This document shows positions 32,664 to 42,378 of a stretch of DNA of 64,000 nucleotides, piece after piece. Each line of letters begins with the position of its first letter. The stretch's first letter is position 1. Below the pieces are notes generated by a model. That model worked only from the letters and a program-made list of their open reading frames with translations, searched no databases and had not been told where the DNA came from. The position numbers and the translations under genes are program-made. Origin of the DNA: Bacillus cereus G9842 (lineage in GTDB: Bacteria > Bacillota > Bacilli > Bacillales > Bacillaceae_G); assembly GCF_000021305.1 (NCBI RefSeq), contig NC_011772.1, positions 2,146,001 through 2,210,000 of the forward strand, given 5' to 3'.

Positions 32664-34124
32664 ATGATTACAACTGAAATTAAACGAGTAAAAAATCACA
32701 TTAACGGTGAGTGGGTTGAATCGACAGGTACGGAAGTAGAAGCAGTTCCAAATCCAGCGACTGGAAAAATTATCGCTTACGTTCCACTATCTCCAAAAGA
32801 AGATGTTGAAAAAGCTGTTGAAGCGGCAAAAGCAGCATTTGAAACGTGGTCTAAAGTACCAGTTCCGAATCGTTCAAGAAATTTATATAAATATTTACAG
32901 CTATTACAAGAAAACAAAGATGAGCTTGCGAAAATCATTACGCTAGAGAATGGTAAGACGCTAACGGATGCAACAGGTGAAGTACAGCGTGGTATTGAAG
33001 CAGTGGAACTTGCAACATCGGCACCTAATTTAATGATGGGTCAAGCGCTGCCGAATATTGCTAGTGGAATTGATGGATCAATTTGGCGCTACCCAATCGG
33101 AGTTGTTGCTGGTATTACGCCGTTTAACTTCCCAATGATGATTCCGTTATGGATGTTCCCACTTGCAATTGCTTGCGGTAATACATTCGTATTAAAAACA
33201 TCGGAAAGAACGCCACTTTTAGCGGAGCGACTTGTAGAATTATTCTATGAAGCAGGTTTCCCAAAAGGCGTATTAAATTTAGTACAAGGCGGAAAAGATG
33301 TTGTAAATAGCATTTTAGAAAATAAAGATATTCAAGCTGTTTCGTTCGTCGGTTCTGAGCCAGTAGCTCGTTACGTATATGAAACAGGTACGAAACACGG
33401 AAAACGTGTACAAGCGTTAGCGGGTGCAAAAAACCATGCGATTGTAATGCCAGATTGCAATCTTGAGAAAACAGTACAAGGTGTAATTGGATCTGCATTT
33501 GCAAGTAGTGGAGAGCGCTGCATGGCATGCTCAGTAGTAGCAGTAGTGGATGAAATTGCTGATGAATTCATTGATGTATTAGTAGCAGAAACGAAAAAAT
33601 TAAAAGTAGGCGATGGCTTTAACGAAGATAACTATGTTGGACCATTAATTCGTGAATCTCATAAAGAGCGTGTTTTAGGCTATATTAGTAGTGGTGTAGC
33701 AGATGGGGCAACTTTATTAGTAGATGGCCGTAAAATTAATGAAGAAGTTGGAGAAGGTTATTTTGTAGGTGCGACAATCTTTGATGGCGTGAATCAAGAA
33801 ATGAAAATTTGGCAAGATGAAATTTTTGCTCCAGTATTAAGCATTGTACGTGTTAAAGATTTAGAAGAAGGTATTAAACTAACAAATCAATCTAAATTTG
33901 CAAATGGTGCGGTTATTTATACGTCAAATGGTAAACATGCACAAACATTCCGTGATAACATCGATGCTGGTATGATTGGTGTAAATGTAAATGTTCCAGC
34001 ACCAATGGCATTCTTCGCATTTGCAGGAAATAAAGCTTCATTCTTTGGTGATTTAGGTACAAATGGTACAGATGGCGTTCAATTCTATACACGTAAAAAA
34101 GTTGTAACTGAGCGCTGGTTTTAA
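32664..34124 (+). CDS. mmsA: Methylmalonate-semialdehyde dehydrogenase (acylating)
   Basis: A 486-residue CoA-dependent aldehyde dehydrogenase converting methylmalonate semialdehyde to propionyl-CoA. Catalytic cysteine is in [10 protein letters not shown]; the segment [20 protein letters not shown] is typical of MmsA/IolA enzymes. Its product feeds the methylcitrate genes at the head of the same gene run. The same enzyme type also acts in inositol breakdown (IolA), but no iol genes are nearby. Confidence 0.94.
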   Translation: MITTEIKRVKNHINGEWVESTGTEVEAVPNPATGKIIAYVPLSPKEDVEKAVEAAKAAFETWSKVPVPNRSRNLYKYLQLLQENKDELAKIITLENGKTLTDATGEVQRGIEAVELATSAPNLMMGQALPNIASGIDGSIWRYPIGVVAGITPFNFPMMIPLWMFPLAIACGNTFVLKTSERTPLLAERLVELFYEAGFPKGVLNLVQGGKDVVNSILENKDIQAVSFVGSEPVARYVYETGTKHGKRVQALAGAKNHAIVMPDCNLEKTVQGVIGSAFASSGERCMACSVVAVVDEIADEFIDVLVAETKKLKVGDGFNEDNYVGPLIRESHKERVLGYISSGVADGATLLVDGRKINEEVGEGYFVGATIFDGVNQEMKIWQDEIFAPVLSIVRVKDLEEGIKLTNQSKFANGAVIYTSNGKHAQTFRDNIDAGMIGVNVNVPAPMAFFAFAGNKASFFGDLGTNGTDGVQFYTRKKVVTERWF

Positions 34125-34157
34125 TAAAGAGTAGACTGTCAAATTAGTTGTGAAATG

Positions 34158-34187
34158 AAAAACACCACTATTAATAGTGGTGTTTTT
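34158..34187. terminator. Bidirectional terminator, mmsA and LysE-type genes
   Basis: AAAAACACCACTATTAAT/AGTGGTGTTTTT hairpin between convergent genes. Confidence 0.88.
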
Positions 34188-34195
34188 CGTTTTTA

Positions 34196-34828
34196 TCAAT
34201 TACTTTTTTCAAAAGCTAGTTTAACACCAAATCCAATTAGGACGATTCCTGTTAGCCCTTGAATATAACGTTGCGTTTTCGGTTTTTTCATAAAAGCACT
34301 AATTTTATCAATTAAAAATATATAAAACGCAAACCAAAAGGCGGTTAAAACGAGGTAAGTAAGGCCCATTACAAGAAGTTGAATAAATGTATTATGATTT
34401 GGATTTAAAAATTGCGGTAAAAAAGTTAAAAAGAAGACTGCTATCTTAGGATTTAATAAATTCGTTAGAAATCCTTGGCGAAAGCAAGAAGTATGTTTGT
34501 TTTCATTATTTAAAGATATATCATTTGTATCTACGCCTTCTTTATTTCTTACTGCTAAAAGGGCTTTAATACCGATATATATTAAATAGAGAGCCCCAAC
34601 GTACTTGAAAATAGAAAATAAAAGAGCTGACTTTACAATAAGTGCAGAAAGACCAATTACAGCAGCTAAAGTATGAATTAATAGCGCGATACATGTACCG
34701 AACACTGTTTTTACTCCACCGACTTTACCGGCAATCAATGTATTTTTCGTAGCCATTGCTGTATCTGGACCAGGTAAAATGATAAGACAAATAGACATAA
34801 TGATGAAAAGAAGATAATTTTCTATCAT
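34196..34828 (-). CDS. LysE/RhtB-family exporter
   Basis: A 210-residue membrane protein with six hydrophobic helices and the family signature near the N-terminus (PGPDTAMATKN), plus GFLTNLLNPKIAVFFLTF. LysE/RhtB proteins export amino acids or their derivatives. The substrate is not evident; the neighbouring valine and propionate genes are convergent, not cotranscribed. Ribosome site AAGGAGGG before ATG 34828. Confidence 0.9.
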   Translation of the reverse strand: MIENYLLFIIMSICLIILPGPDTAMATKNTLIAGKVGGVKTVFGTCIALLIHTLAAVIGLSALIVKSALLFSIFKYVGALYLIYIGIKALLAVRNKEGVDTNDISLNNENKHTSCFRQGFLTNLLNPKIAVFFLTFLPQFLNPNHNTFIQLLVMGLTYLVLTAFWFAFYIFLIDKISAFMKKPKTQRYIQGLTGIVLIGFGVKLAFEKSN

Positions 34829-34929
34829 AGCCGTCCCTCCTTTTTATTTTTAGAATATTTGATTAAAATTAGTGTAGCACAAAAGTGGATTTAATAAAAT
34901 TAAATCTTATTAAAAATCATTAAATAAAA

Positions 34930-35075
34930 AGGCTATATAGTAGCTGTAATTACACTACTATATAGCCTCGATTTTATCCCGCTATTTGCGGGTAGTAAGA
35001 TTTCCACCGCACAAGATTTAGCTGAAGCAAAGAAGTTAGGTGGGGGATGAACAAAACACCCACGCATTACAGTTT
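34930..35075 (-). repeat. Structured bcr-like intergenic element with terminator
   Basis: Three hairpin-forming segments follow each other: a perfect 14-bp stem (34930-34943, 34955-34968) that on the minus strand ends in a T run, a small CCCGC/GCGGG hairpin (34978-34992), and GTGGGGG...CACCCAC (about 35038-35062). The 14-bp stem is the terminator of the hydrolase gene. The rest resembles the short dispersed hairpin-rich repeats (bcr elements) of B. cereus-group genomes; I cannot confirm copies from one window. Confidence 0.45.
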
Positions 35076-35079
35076 CATT

Positions 35080-36135
35080 TTATGCATTAAGTAAGTTAAA
35101 GAAACGATTCACATCTTCTTCTGAAACGTCACTTAACTGTTTATATTTATAGTTCGGATTTTGATCTTTATCAACGACAACGGAGCGTACTCCTTCGAAG
35201 AAATCTTCATGTCTCATGAAATTTTTAGCAAGTATAAGGTCCGTAGCGAAGCATTCTTCAACGGATTTATCTTGTCCATCAATAAACTGTTTTAAGGTTA
35301 CTTTTAGTGAAATAGGGGATTTTGATAACAGTGTTTCTTTTGTTTTTAGAGCAAAGGAACTTTCATCTTTCTCCAATGAATGGATGATTTCTTCAATTGT
35401 ATCGAAAGCAAAATGTGAATTGATTGCTTCTAATGAAGGAGTCAGCTCGCTTTCTAAGTTTGGAGCAGTTGCAAATGTACGAATAACTTCTTTTAAATTA
35501 GTATGTACATCATCTTCTTTATGCCAATTTACACTTTCAAGTTCAGTAAGAAACTCTGGTAATGAATCAGATGTCATAAAGTAATCAGCAGCATTAATAA
35601 ATAATACGTCAGAAGCTTTTAAAATAGATGCTGTTAAAGCAACGAAGCGTCCTGTATATCCAGGTGCTTTATTTAAGAAATATGCAGCTCCGACGTCTGG
35701 GAAGAAGCCGATATTCATCTCTGGCATTGCCCATTTCGTACGCTCAGTTACAATGCGATACTTCGCACCATTTGTAAGACCGACACCACCGCCCATTACA
35801 ATTCCATCTAAACAAGCAATAATCGGTTTTGTATATTGATAAATATATGTATCAATTTCATACTCTTCTTCAAAAAAACGTTCTGCATGTTGCAATGCCA
35901 CTTCATTGGAACGCGCTGCATAAAGAGTTTTAATGTCGCCGCCTGCACAAAAACCTTTTGTGCCAGCACCTTTTAACACGATAAGTGCAATACGCTCATC
36001 GTGTTCCCACTCTTTAAGTTTTTGTCCGATAGGTTGTAACATGTCATAAGATAAAGAATTAAGTGCTTTTGGACGGTTTAAAGTAATTGTTGCAACGCCG
36101 TTTTCACTAATAGAAAATAAAACGTGTTCAGTCAT
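35080..36135 (-). CDS. 3-hydroxyisobutyryl-CoA hydrolase
   Basis: A 351-residue crotonase-fold enzyme, longer than ordinary enoyl-CoA hydratases and matching the HIBYL-CoA hydrolase branch: oxyanion-hole segments GFCAGGDIKTL and DGIVMGGGVGL, catalytic MPEMNIGFFPDVGAAYFL, and the extended C-terminal helical part. It releases 3-hydroxyisobutyrate, the substrate of MmsB encoded 3 kb away on the other strand, so it completes the valine route locally apart from the enoyl-CoA hydratase step. Ribosome site GGAGG ahead of ATG 36135. Confidence 0.9.
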   Translation of the reverse strand: MTEHVLFSISENGVATITLNRPKALNSLSYDMLQPIGQKLKEWEHDERIALIVLKGAGTKGFCAGGDIKTLYAARSNEVALQHAERFFEEEYEIDTYIYQYTKPIIACLDGIVMGGGVGLTNGAKYRIVTERTKWAMPEMNIGFFPDVGAAYFLNKAPGYTGRFVALTASILKASDVLFINAADYFMTSDSLPEFLTELESVNWHKEDDVHTNLKEVIRTFATAPNLESELTPSLEAINSHFAFDTIEEIIHSLEKDESSFALKTKETLLSKSPISLKVTLKQFIDGQDKSVEECFATDLILAKNFMRHEDFFEGVRSVVVDKDQNPNYKYKQLSDVSEEDVNRFFNLLNA

Positions 36136-36465
36136 AATGCATCCTCCCTTACATATCTTCTTATTCTTAATTCTTGATATGTACTGAAATGTCCTTTATA
36201 AATTTTGTCAAAAGTTGACGGTAAATATTAATTTGGTCACCGCATATTTTGACGAGTTATCTTTGCAGGATTTCAGAGACTAAGGGGGAATATTACAACA
36301 TTACTGTAAGTGTAATTATTTGAAGTTATAATAATAAAAGCGCTATTATATAGGTGTGAATTGTTCATTATCAATTCTAAAAAGAGTGTTTGAAGAAAAA
36401 ATGAATCGTACAATTGTAATAAAAAACTTTACACTGAATTAGAAATAGAGAAAGGAGAAATCGGA
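36136..36465. other. Divergent intergenic region, 330 bases
   Basis: Contains presumed promoters for the hydrolase gene (minus) and the small membrane protein gene (plus). No operator, hairpin or ORF stood out. Confidence 0.35.
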
Positions 36466-36723
36466 ATGCCAGGACCTTTACTATTGTCGGTTATTATTTT
36501 GTCTTTTTTAATGATAGGAATAACGCAGTATTTTCATCATACAGATACGACAGAAGAAGTGAAGGATAAAGTACGTCTCGTATTTCCGATTTTTATAATA
36601 TCTATTTCATTCTGTATTTTATTAAATAAAGATGGGTACATTGTCGCAGTGTTCTCATTTTTCGTCGCAATCGTTTTAATTACCGTTCTATATTATGTAA
36701 TGAAAGACTTTATACAAAAATAA
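36466..36723 (+). CDS. Small membrane protein, 85 aa
   Basis: AAAGGAGAA precedes ATG 36466. The product has three hydrophobic helices (residues about 3-20, 38-53 and 57-80) with a charged loop (HHTDTTEEVKDKVR) between the first two. No family recognised. A stand-alone gene in front of the sbcDC unit. Confidence 0.65.
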   Translation: MPGPLLLSVIILSFLMIGITQYFHHTDTTEEVKDKVRLVFPIFIISISFCILLNKDGYIVAVFSFFVAIVLITVLYYVMKDFIQK

Positions 36724-36907
36724 AGATGTCACAATAGACATTTTTATTTTGGGGAAAATATAAAATTTCACATACCGTATTTTATATAAAATACATAAAA
36801 CATATAACAATAGAAAAGTGTGTACTTTGCTGTGTATGTACTTGTCAATCTTGCATAGCCACTATACTATTAAAATGTAGAGATTATAAAAAGGGGTTGT
36901 ATCTATC

Positions 36908-37147
36908 ATGAAATTTGAGATGCACACAAAAATTATTTCAAATGAAAAAGAAGTAAGATTACATATTGAAGAAAATATATTTCAATTAATATTGGATGGT
37001 TATCACTTATTTACAATTCAAGAAATATTGCCTTTATATAAATCAAATGAAGAAAGAATTGGAAGTGCAACGATATTGAAGCTAGAGTGGGAGAACGGAA
37101 AAACTACAATAAACTATCAACTCGTTTCACTAAAATCAGTAAATTAA
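36908..37147 (+). CDS. Conserved hypothetical protein, 79 aa, ahead of sbcD
   Basis: AAAAGGGG precedes ATG 36908. A small alpha/beta protein (MKFEMHTKIISNEKEVRLHI...) with a TATILKLEWENGKTTI-like beta end, possibly of the DUF2584 type; that family call is tentative. It ends 15 bases before sbcD, so cotranscription with sbcDC is likely. Confidence 0.65.
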   Translation: MKFEMHTKIISNEKEVRLHIEENIFQLILDGYHLFTIQEILPLYKSNEERIGSATILKLEWENGKTTINYQLVSLKSVN

Positions 37148-37162
37148 AAGGAGTAGAAAAAT

Positions 37163-38320
37163 ATGAAGTTATTTCATACAGCGGATTGGCATTTAGGTAA
37201 GCTTGTTCATGGCGTGTATATGACTGAAGACCAAAAGATTGTATTAGATCAGTTTGTACAGGCGGTTGAAGAAGAAAAACCAGATGCCGTAATTATTGCA
37301 GGGGATTTATATGACCGAGCAATTCCACCTACAGAAGCAGTAGACTTATTAAATGATGTGCTGCAAAAAATAGTTATTGAATTACAAACACCAGTTATTG
37401 CAGTAGCTGGTAATCATGATAGTCCGGATCGTATCCATTTTGGAAGTGGTTTAATGAAAAAACAGGGATTACATATTGTAGGTCAATTTCAATTCCCGTA
37501 TGAACCTGTCGTACTAAATGATGAATATGGAGAGGTTCACTTCCATCTAATACCGTATGCAGACCCAAGCATAGTTAGACACGTGTTGAAAAATGAAGAC
37601 GTACGTTCTCATGATGATGCGATGCGCATTTTTATGAATGAGCTCTCTGAAACGATGGATAAAGAAGCTAGACATGTATTTGTTGGACATGCATTTATAA
37701 CTTCTTTAGGAGAAGCGGAGGAGAATACAAGTGATGCAGAACGACCACTTTCAATTGGTGGTGCTGAATATGTAAATAGTCATTATTTTGATAAGTTTCA
37801 TTACACAGCGCTTGGACATTTACATCAAGCGCATTTTGTACGTAATGAGACGATTCGATATTCTGGTTCACCACTTGCCTATTCTATTTCTGAAGAGAAA
37901 CATAAAAAAGGTTATTACATTGTAGAAATGAATGAAACCGGTGAAGTAGCAATTGAAAAAAGGTTACTTTTACCACGTCGTAAAATGCGAACAGTAGAAG
38001 CGAAAATAGATGAATTATTACAGCACCCAGTAAGTGAAGATTACGTATTTGTAAAATTATTAGACGAAAATCCTGTCTTACAGCCAATGGAGAAAATACG
38101 ATCTGTATATCCAAATGCAATGCACGTTGAAAGAGCGATGCAACGGCGAGAACTCACAGATACAAATGAAGTAACTGTTTCAAGACATAAAACGGATGAT
38201 TTATGTCTTTTAAAGGCTTTCTATAAAGAAATGAAAGGGTTAGATTTATCAGAAGAGAAAGAACGCCTATTTATAGATGTATTACAAACAGTGCAAGAAC
38301 GGGAAGGTGAACGAGGATGA
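37163..38320 (+). CDS. sbcD: Exonuclease subunit SbcD (Mre11 type)
   Basis: The nuclease subunit of SbcCD, which opens hairpins and trims protein-blocked DNA ends with manganese. Phosphoesterase motifs are visible: HTADWHLG, GDLYDR, GNHDSPDR, GHAF and GHLHQAH. 385 residues, normal length. It overlaps sbcC by four bases (ATGA). Confidence 0.95.
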   Translation: MKLFHTADWHLGKLVHGVYMTEDQKIVLDQFVQAVEEEKPDAVIIAGDLYDRAIPPTEAVDLLNDVLQKIVIELQTPVIAVAGNHDSPDRIHFGSGLMKKQGLHIVGQFQFPYEPVVLNDEYGEVHFHLIPYADPSIVRHVLKNEDVRSHDDAMRIFMNELSETMDKEARHVFVGHAFITSLGEAEENTSDAERPLSIGGAEYVNSHYFDKFHYTALGHLHQAHFVRNETIRYSGSPLAYSISEEKHKKGYYIVEMNETGEVAIEKRLLLPRRKMRTVEAKIDELLQHPVSEDYVFVKLLDENPVLQPMEKIRSVYPNAMHVERAMQRRELTDTNEVTVSRHKTDDLCLLKAFYKEMKGLDLSEEKERLFIDVLQTVQEREGERG

Positions 38321-41300
38321 GACCGATTCAGCTTATTATGACAGCATTCGGGCCATATAAACAGAAAGAAGTAATCGATTTTGAAGATCTTGGAGAACAT
38401 CGTATTTTCGCTATTTCTGGGAATACGGGAGCTGGAAAAACAACGATTTTTGATGCGATTTGTTATGTATTATATGGTGAGGCTAGCGGAGAAGAACGTA
38501 GTGATACGAGCATGCTTCGAAGTCAATTTGCTGATGATAATGTTTATACAAGTGTTGAACTAACCTTTCAGTTAAAAGGGAAACGCTATGAAATAAAACG
38601 ACAACTTGGACATAAAAAACAAGGGAATAAGACTATTACAGGACATGCAGTAGAATTATATGAAGTTATTGATGGAGAAAACGTTCCAGCCGTCGATCGT
38701 TTTCATGTAACAGACGTAAACAAAAAAATGGAAGATTTAATTGGGTTAAGTAAACATCAATTTAGCCAAATTGTTATGTTACCCCAAGGGGAATTCCGAA
38801 AACTATTAACATCTGAGACGGAAAACAAAGAAGAGATTTTACGTCGTATTTTTAAAACGGATCGTTATAAATTAATGCGTGAGTTACTTGATCAAAAGAG
38901 AAAACAATGGAAAGACGTCTTGCAAGAAAAACAAAAAGAGAGAGAGCTCTATTTCCGTAATGTTTTTAAATTACCAATCCGTGATGGAGCATTATTAGAG
39001 ACATTAGTGGCACAAGAACATGTAAATACGCATCAAGTAGTAGAAGCGTTAGAACAAGAAACAACCGTGTATAAGGCAGAGGTTGAGCAATTACAAGTAG
39101 AACAAGATGTTCAAACGAAGCAATTAAAGGATGCAGAAACACGTTTTCATGCAGCAAAATCTGTAAATGAGAAATTTATAGATTTACAACAAAAGAATGA
39201 GAAATATAACACTTTACAAGAGAACCGTGCAGCAATTGAAGGGAAAGAAAAATCCTTTAAACGTGCGGAACAAGCAAAACGCTTATTACCATTTGAACAA
39301 TGGTATGAAGAAGCGATGCAAAATGAGCAGAAAGCTGAAAGTTTGTTAAAACAGATAATCGTCAAACAAGAACAGATAATGAATAGTTTTGAGCTTGCTC
39401 AGGAGAAGTATGAAGTAGTAAAGAATAAAGAACTTGAACGAGAAGAGGCTAAAAAACTTGTTCAAAGATTAGAAGAGTTACAAGCGATCATTGAATCATT
39501 AGCTGAGAGAAAGCTGAATTTACAAAATGCCGAAATTCAAATAGGGAAATTAAAAGAAAGTATGCAAAAGTTGGATCAACAACTAGAAGAGCATACAAGT
39601 CAAAAACAGGGAATGTCTGATGAATTGCAGCAATTAGAACAAGCACTTGAGCAATATGTAGCTAAAGTAGAAGAACTAACCAATATGCGAGAAGATGCAA
39701 AAGTTTTAAAGCAAGCATATGATGTTTGGCAAGAAAAACAAAAATTTGAGCAAGAAAAAGAAGCGGCAAATAATAAAATGCAAGTGGCAGTTCGTGCGTA
39801 TGAAAACATGGAGCGCCGCTGGTTAAGTGAACAAGCTGGTATACTAGCTCTTCATTTACATGATGGTGAATCTTGTCCGGTATGTGGTAGTACGAATCAC
39901 CCACAAAAAGCTACAGAGCAAAGTAATGCGATCGATGAAAAAGAGTTAAACGATTTAAGAGATAAGAAGAACATTGCTGAAAAATTAAATGTGCAAGTAG
40001 AGGAGAAATGGAATTTTTATCGACTACAATATGAACAAGTGATAGAAGAAGTTGTGAAGCGCGGCTACAACTCGGAAAAATTAGCTGAAACATATAGTGC
40101 ACTTGTTCAAAAAGGAAAACAATTAGCAGCAAACGTGAATACGTTAAAAGCAAGTGAAGAAACACGTAAGCAGATTGCTGTGAACATGAAAAGCGTAGAA
40201 GAAAAAATAGAAGAACTTCAGAAACAAAAACGGGAAGTAGAAACAATGCAGCACCGTACAGAAATGGAGTGCATGCAACTTCGTACGTCATATGAACATG
40301 ATAAACGAAATATTCCAGAAAACTTACAAACAGTACAAGCTTGGAAAGCACAGTTGGACCAAGCTATGCAGGAACTTAGGTTAATGGAGGACGAATGGAA
40401 GAAAGTGCAGGAAGCGTATCAGCATTGGCAAAATGAAAATATACGTATTCAAGCTGAACAGAAAGGTGCTTCTAATCAATTTGAAAGTGCAAAATTGAAG
40501 AAAGAAGAAACTTTCGCACGCTTTATGAAAGAGCTAGAACAAAGCGGGTTTACAGATCAATTCACGTATAAAGAAGCCAAATTAAGCGATGCCCAGATGG
40601 AGATGTTACAAAAAGAAATTCAAGGTTATTATTCATCTCTCGAAGTGCTTGCAAAACAAATTGAAGAGTTAAACTCAGAATTAAAAGATAAAGAGTATAT
40701 GGATATTACATCTTTAGGTGAACACATAAAAGAACTAGAAATTAATCTCGATATAATTAAAGAAAAACGTCAACGTGCGCAAAATGCGGTAACATATATT
40801 TCTGATTTACATGAAAACATTAGACGTATTGACGAACAAATTCACGATGAAGAGAAAGCTTTCCAAGAACTTGTTGATCTATATGAAGTAATGAAAGGTG
40901 ATAACGAAAGTCGTATATCATTTGAACGTTACATCCTAATTGAGTATTTAGAACAAATTGTTCAAATCGCAAACGAACGACTACGTAAATTATCAAATGG
41001 ACAATTTTATTTAAAACGAAGTGAGCGAGTTGAAAAAAGAAACCGTCAAAGTGGATTAGGATTAGATGTGTACGATGCATACACTGGCCAAACACGTGAT
41101 GTAAAAACATTATCTGGCGGAGAGAAATTTAACGCATCACTTTGCTTAGCGCTAGGAATGGCAGATGTAATTCAAGCATATGAAGGTGGTATTTCCATCG
41201 AAACGATGTTCATCGATGAAGGGTTCGGTTCATTAGATGAAGAATCATTAACGAAAGCAGTAGATGCCTTAATTGACTTACAAAAATCAGGCCGATTTAT

Positions 41301-41406
41301 CGGTGTCATTTCACACGTACAAGAGCTGAAAAACGCAATGCCGGCTGTATTAGAAGTAACGAAGCAGAAGGATGGGTGTAGTCAGACTAGGTTTGTGGTG
41401 AAGTAA
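38317..41406 (+). CDS. sbcC: Exonuclease subunit SbcC (Rad50 type)
   Basis: The SMC-like ATPase of SbcCD, 1029 residues. N-terminal Walker A GNTGAGKTT (lysine 41), QMVMLPQGEF-type Q-loop segment (IVMLPQGEFRK), long coiled coils interrupted by the zinc hook CPVC at residues 520-523, then C-terminal ABC signature LSGGEKF and Walker B MFIDEGFGSLD. Coupled to sbcD through overlapping start and stop codons. Confidence 0.95.
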   Translation: MRPIQLIMTAFGPYKQKEVIDFEDLGEHRIFAISGNTGAGKTTIFDAICYVLYGEASGEERSDTSMLRSQFADDNVYTSVELTFQLKGKRYEIKRQLGHKKQGNKTITGHAVELYEVIDGENVPAVDRFHVTDVNKKMEDLIGLSKHQFSQIVMLPQGEFRKLLTSETENKEEILRRIFKTDRYKLMRELLDQKRKQWKDVLQEKQKERELYFRNVFKLPIRDGALLETLVAQEHVNTHQVVEALEQETTVYKAEVEQLQVEQDVQTKQLKDAETRFHAAKSVNEKFIDLQQKNEKYNTLQENRAAIEGKEKSFKRAEQAKRLLPFEQWYEEAMQNEQKAESLLKQIIVKQEQIMNSFELAQEKYEVVKNKELEREEAKKLVQRLEELQAIIESLAERKLNLQNAEIQIGKLKESMQKLDQQLEEHTSQKQGMSDELQQLEQALEQYVAKVEELTNMREDAKVLKQAYDVWQEKQKFEQEKEAANNKMQVAVRAYENMERRWLSEQAGILALHLHDGESCPVCGSTNHPQKATEQSNAIDEKELNDLRDKKNIAEKLNVQVEEKWNFYRLQYEQVIEEVVKRGYNSEKLAETYSALVQKGKQLAANVNTLKASEETRKQIAVNMKSVEEKIEELQKQKREVETMQHRTEMECMQLRTSYEHDKRNIPENLQTVQAWKAQLDQAMQELRLMEDEWKKVQEAYQHWQNENIRIQAEQKGASNQFESAKLKKEETFARFMKELEQSGFTDQFTYKEAKLSDAQMEMLQKEIQGYYSSLEVLAKQIEELNSELKDKEYMDITSLGEHIKELEINLDIIKEKRQRAQNAVTYISDLHENIRRIDEQIHDEEKAFQELVDLYEVMKGDNESRISFERYILIEYLEQIVQIANERLRKLSNGQFYLKRSERVEKRNRQSGLGLDVYDAYTGQTRDVKTLSGGEKFNASLCLALGMADVIQAYEGGISIETMFIDEGFGSLDEESLTKAVDALIDLQKSGRFIGVISHVQELKNAMPAVLEVTKQKDGCSQTRFVVK

Positions 41407-41464
41407 GCCTAGAAAATGGAGTAGGGAACCTACCGATACTTTTAGTGTCATATGTATGAATAAT

Positions 41465-41502
41465 AAAACGTCGTCTCTTCATTGGAGACGACGTTTTATT
41501 TT
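41465..41502. terminator. Bidirectional terminator after sbcC
   Basis: Thirteen-base stem AAAACGTCGTCTC/GAGACGACGTTTT (41465-41477, 41485-41497). Confidence 0.88.
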
Positions 41503-41511
41503 ATAAAATAT

Positions 41512-41685
41512 CTATGAATTATCTGTAGAAGGCGGCGTATTCTCTAAACGATTATAAGTTTTAAAGGCTGAAATTGCCGAGATAACTCCGCCTACTAAAA
41601 ATAAAGCGGATCCTCCAACTAAGATGATACGACTGACATATGTTTCCCGTGCTTCTTCGACTTCTTCTTGTAACGCTGTAGGCAT
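41512..41685 (-). CDS. Small single-span membrane protein, 57 aa
   Basis: On the minus strand AAAGGGGAA precedes ATG 41685, opening 57 codons to TAG 41512-41514. The product has an acidic N-terminus (MPTALQEEVEEARETY), one hydrophobic helix with small residues (about 19-40, ending GGVISAISAF) and a short polar tail. The terminator behind sbcC also serves this gene. No family recognised; the clear ribosome site and terminator make it a likely real gene. Confidence 0.65.
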   Translation of the reverse strand: MPTALQEEVEEARETYVSRIILVGGSALFLVGGVISAISAFKTYNRLENTPPSTDNS

Positions 41686-42020
41686 ATGAATTCCCCTTTA
41701 TAAAAGTTGTTTTATAAATAGTATATACAAACGCCTAAAATGTGTTAAAATAACTGATGATTTTATGCAGTGGGTAATTAGATGAGTAGGATGCGAGTGG
41801 CTAAATAAATCTTCATCACAAATTTATGCGAACTTCACATAGAGCACATATTAACATTGTATTATGTATATGTACCAAATAAATAAATAAAGTGAATGTA
41901 AGTTCTGTTTTCAAAAATTTAAAATCCTTTTATTTCTATATGAAAGTTTTAATTAAGGGTTTTAAAAAATTTGGAAATAGATCTTATGAATATGGAATTC
42001 ATATAAAAGGGGAATGTCTT
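41686..42020. other. Intergenic region upstream of the PagR-like gene
   Basis: About 335 AT-rich bases holding both outward promoters. An in-frame extension from ATG 41892 into the regulator gene lacks a ribosome site. No other feature. Confidence 0.35.
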
Positions 42021-42320
42021 ATGACAACATATACGAGTGAAATGAGAAAAACTTTAGTTTCAGAAGAAGATGTAGATATTTTAAAAATTATGGCGCATCC
42101 AATCCGCCTGCAAATTGTAAATGAATTAAGTACGAGAAAAACTTGTAATGTAACACAATTAACAGAGTTACTGAATATTCCGCAATCTACTGTTTCACAA
42201 CATTTATCAAAAATGAAGGGTAAAGTGTTACGAGCAGAGAGAAGAGGTTTAGAAATTTATTATCATATTAACAATTTAAAAGCGAGTAAGATTGTTAATG
42301 TTTTAGGGTATATAAACTAG
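42021..42320 (+). CDS. ArsR-family regulator, PagR-like
   Basis: A 99-residue winged-helix repressor. The helix-turn-helix NVTQLTELLNIPQSTVSQHLSKM and the following wing (VLRAERRGLEIYYHINN) closely resemble PagR of B. anthracis plasmid pXO1 in length and motif order. The metal-binding ELCVCDL box of ArsR/SmtB is absent (only a single cysteine, before NVTQL), so it is not a typical metal sensor. ATG 42021 follows AAGGGGAA. Single-gene unit with a strong terminator; targets unknown. Confidence 0.88.
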   Translation: MTTYTSEMRKTLVSEEDVDILKIMAHPIRLQIVNELSTRKTCNVTQLTELLNIPQSTVSQHLSKMKGKVLRAERRGLEIYYHINNLKASKIVNVLGYIN

Positions 42321-42335
42321 TGAAATATTTTTATA

Positions 42336-42372
42336 TAAAATGGCCCCTGCTGTTGAGCAGGGGCTATTTTGT
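42336..42372. terminator. Terminator between PagR-like and YkvS-like genes
   Basis: GC-rich stem GCCCCTGCT/AGCAGGGGC around TGTTG-like loop with A/T flanks on both sides. Confidence 0.88.
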
Positions 42373-42378
42373 GTTGTT

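Noticed and set aside
33124..33528. 134-codon minus-strand frame inside mmsA
   Set aside because: Antisense shadow of a clear dehydrogenase gene, no ribosome site or recognisable domain.
39911..40351. 146-codon minus-strand frame inside sbcC
   Set aside because: Antisense of the coiled-coil coding region, whose repetitive codons produce long leucine/phenylalanine-rich shadows.
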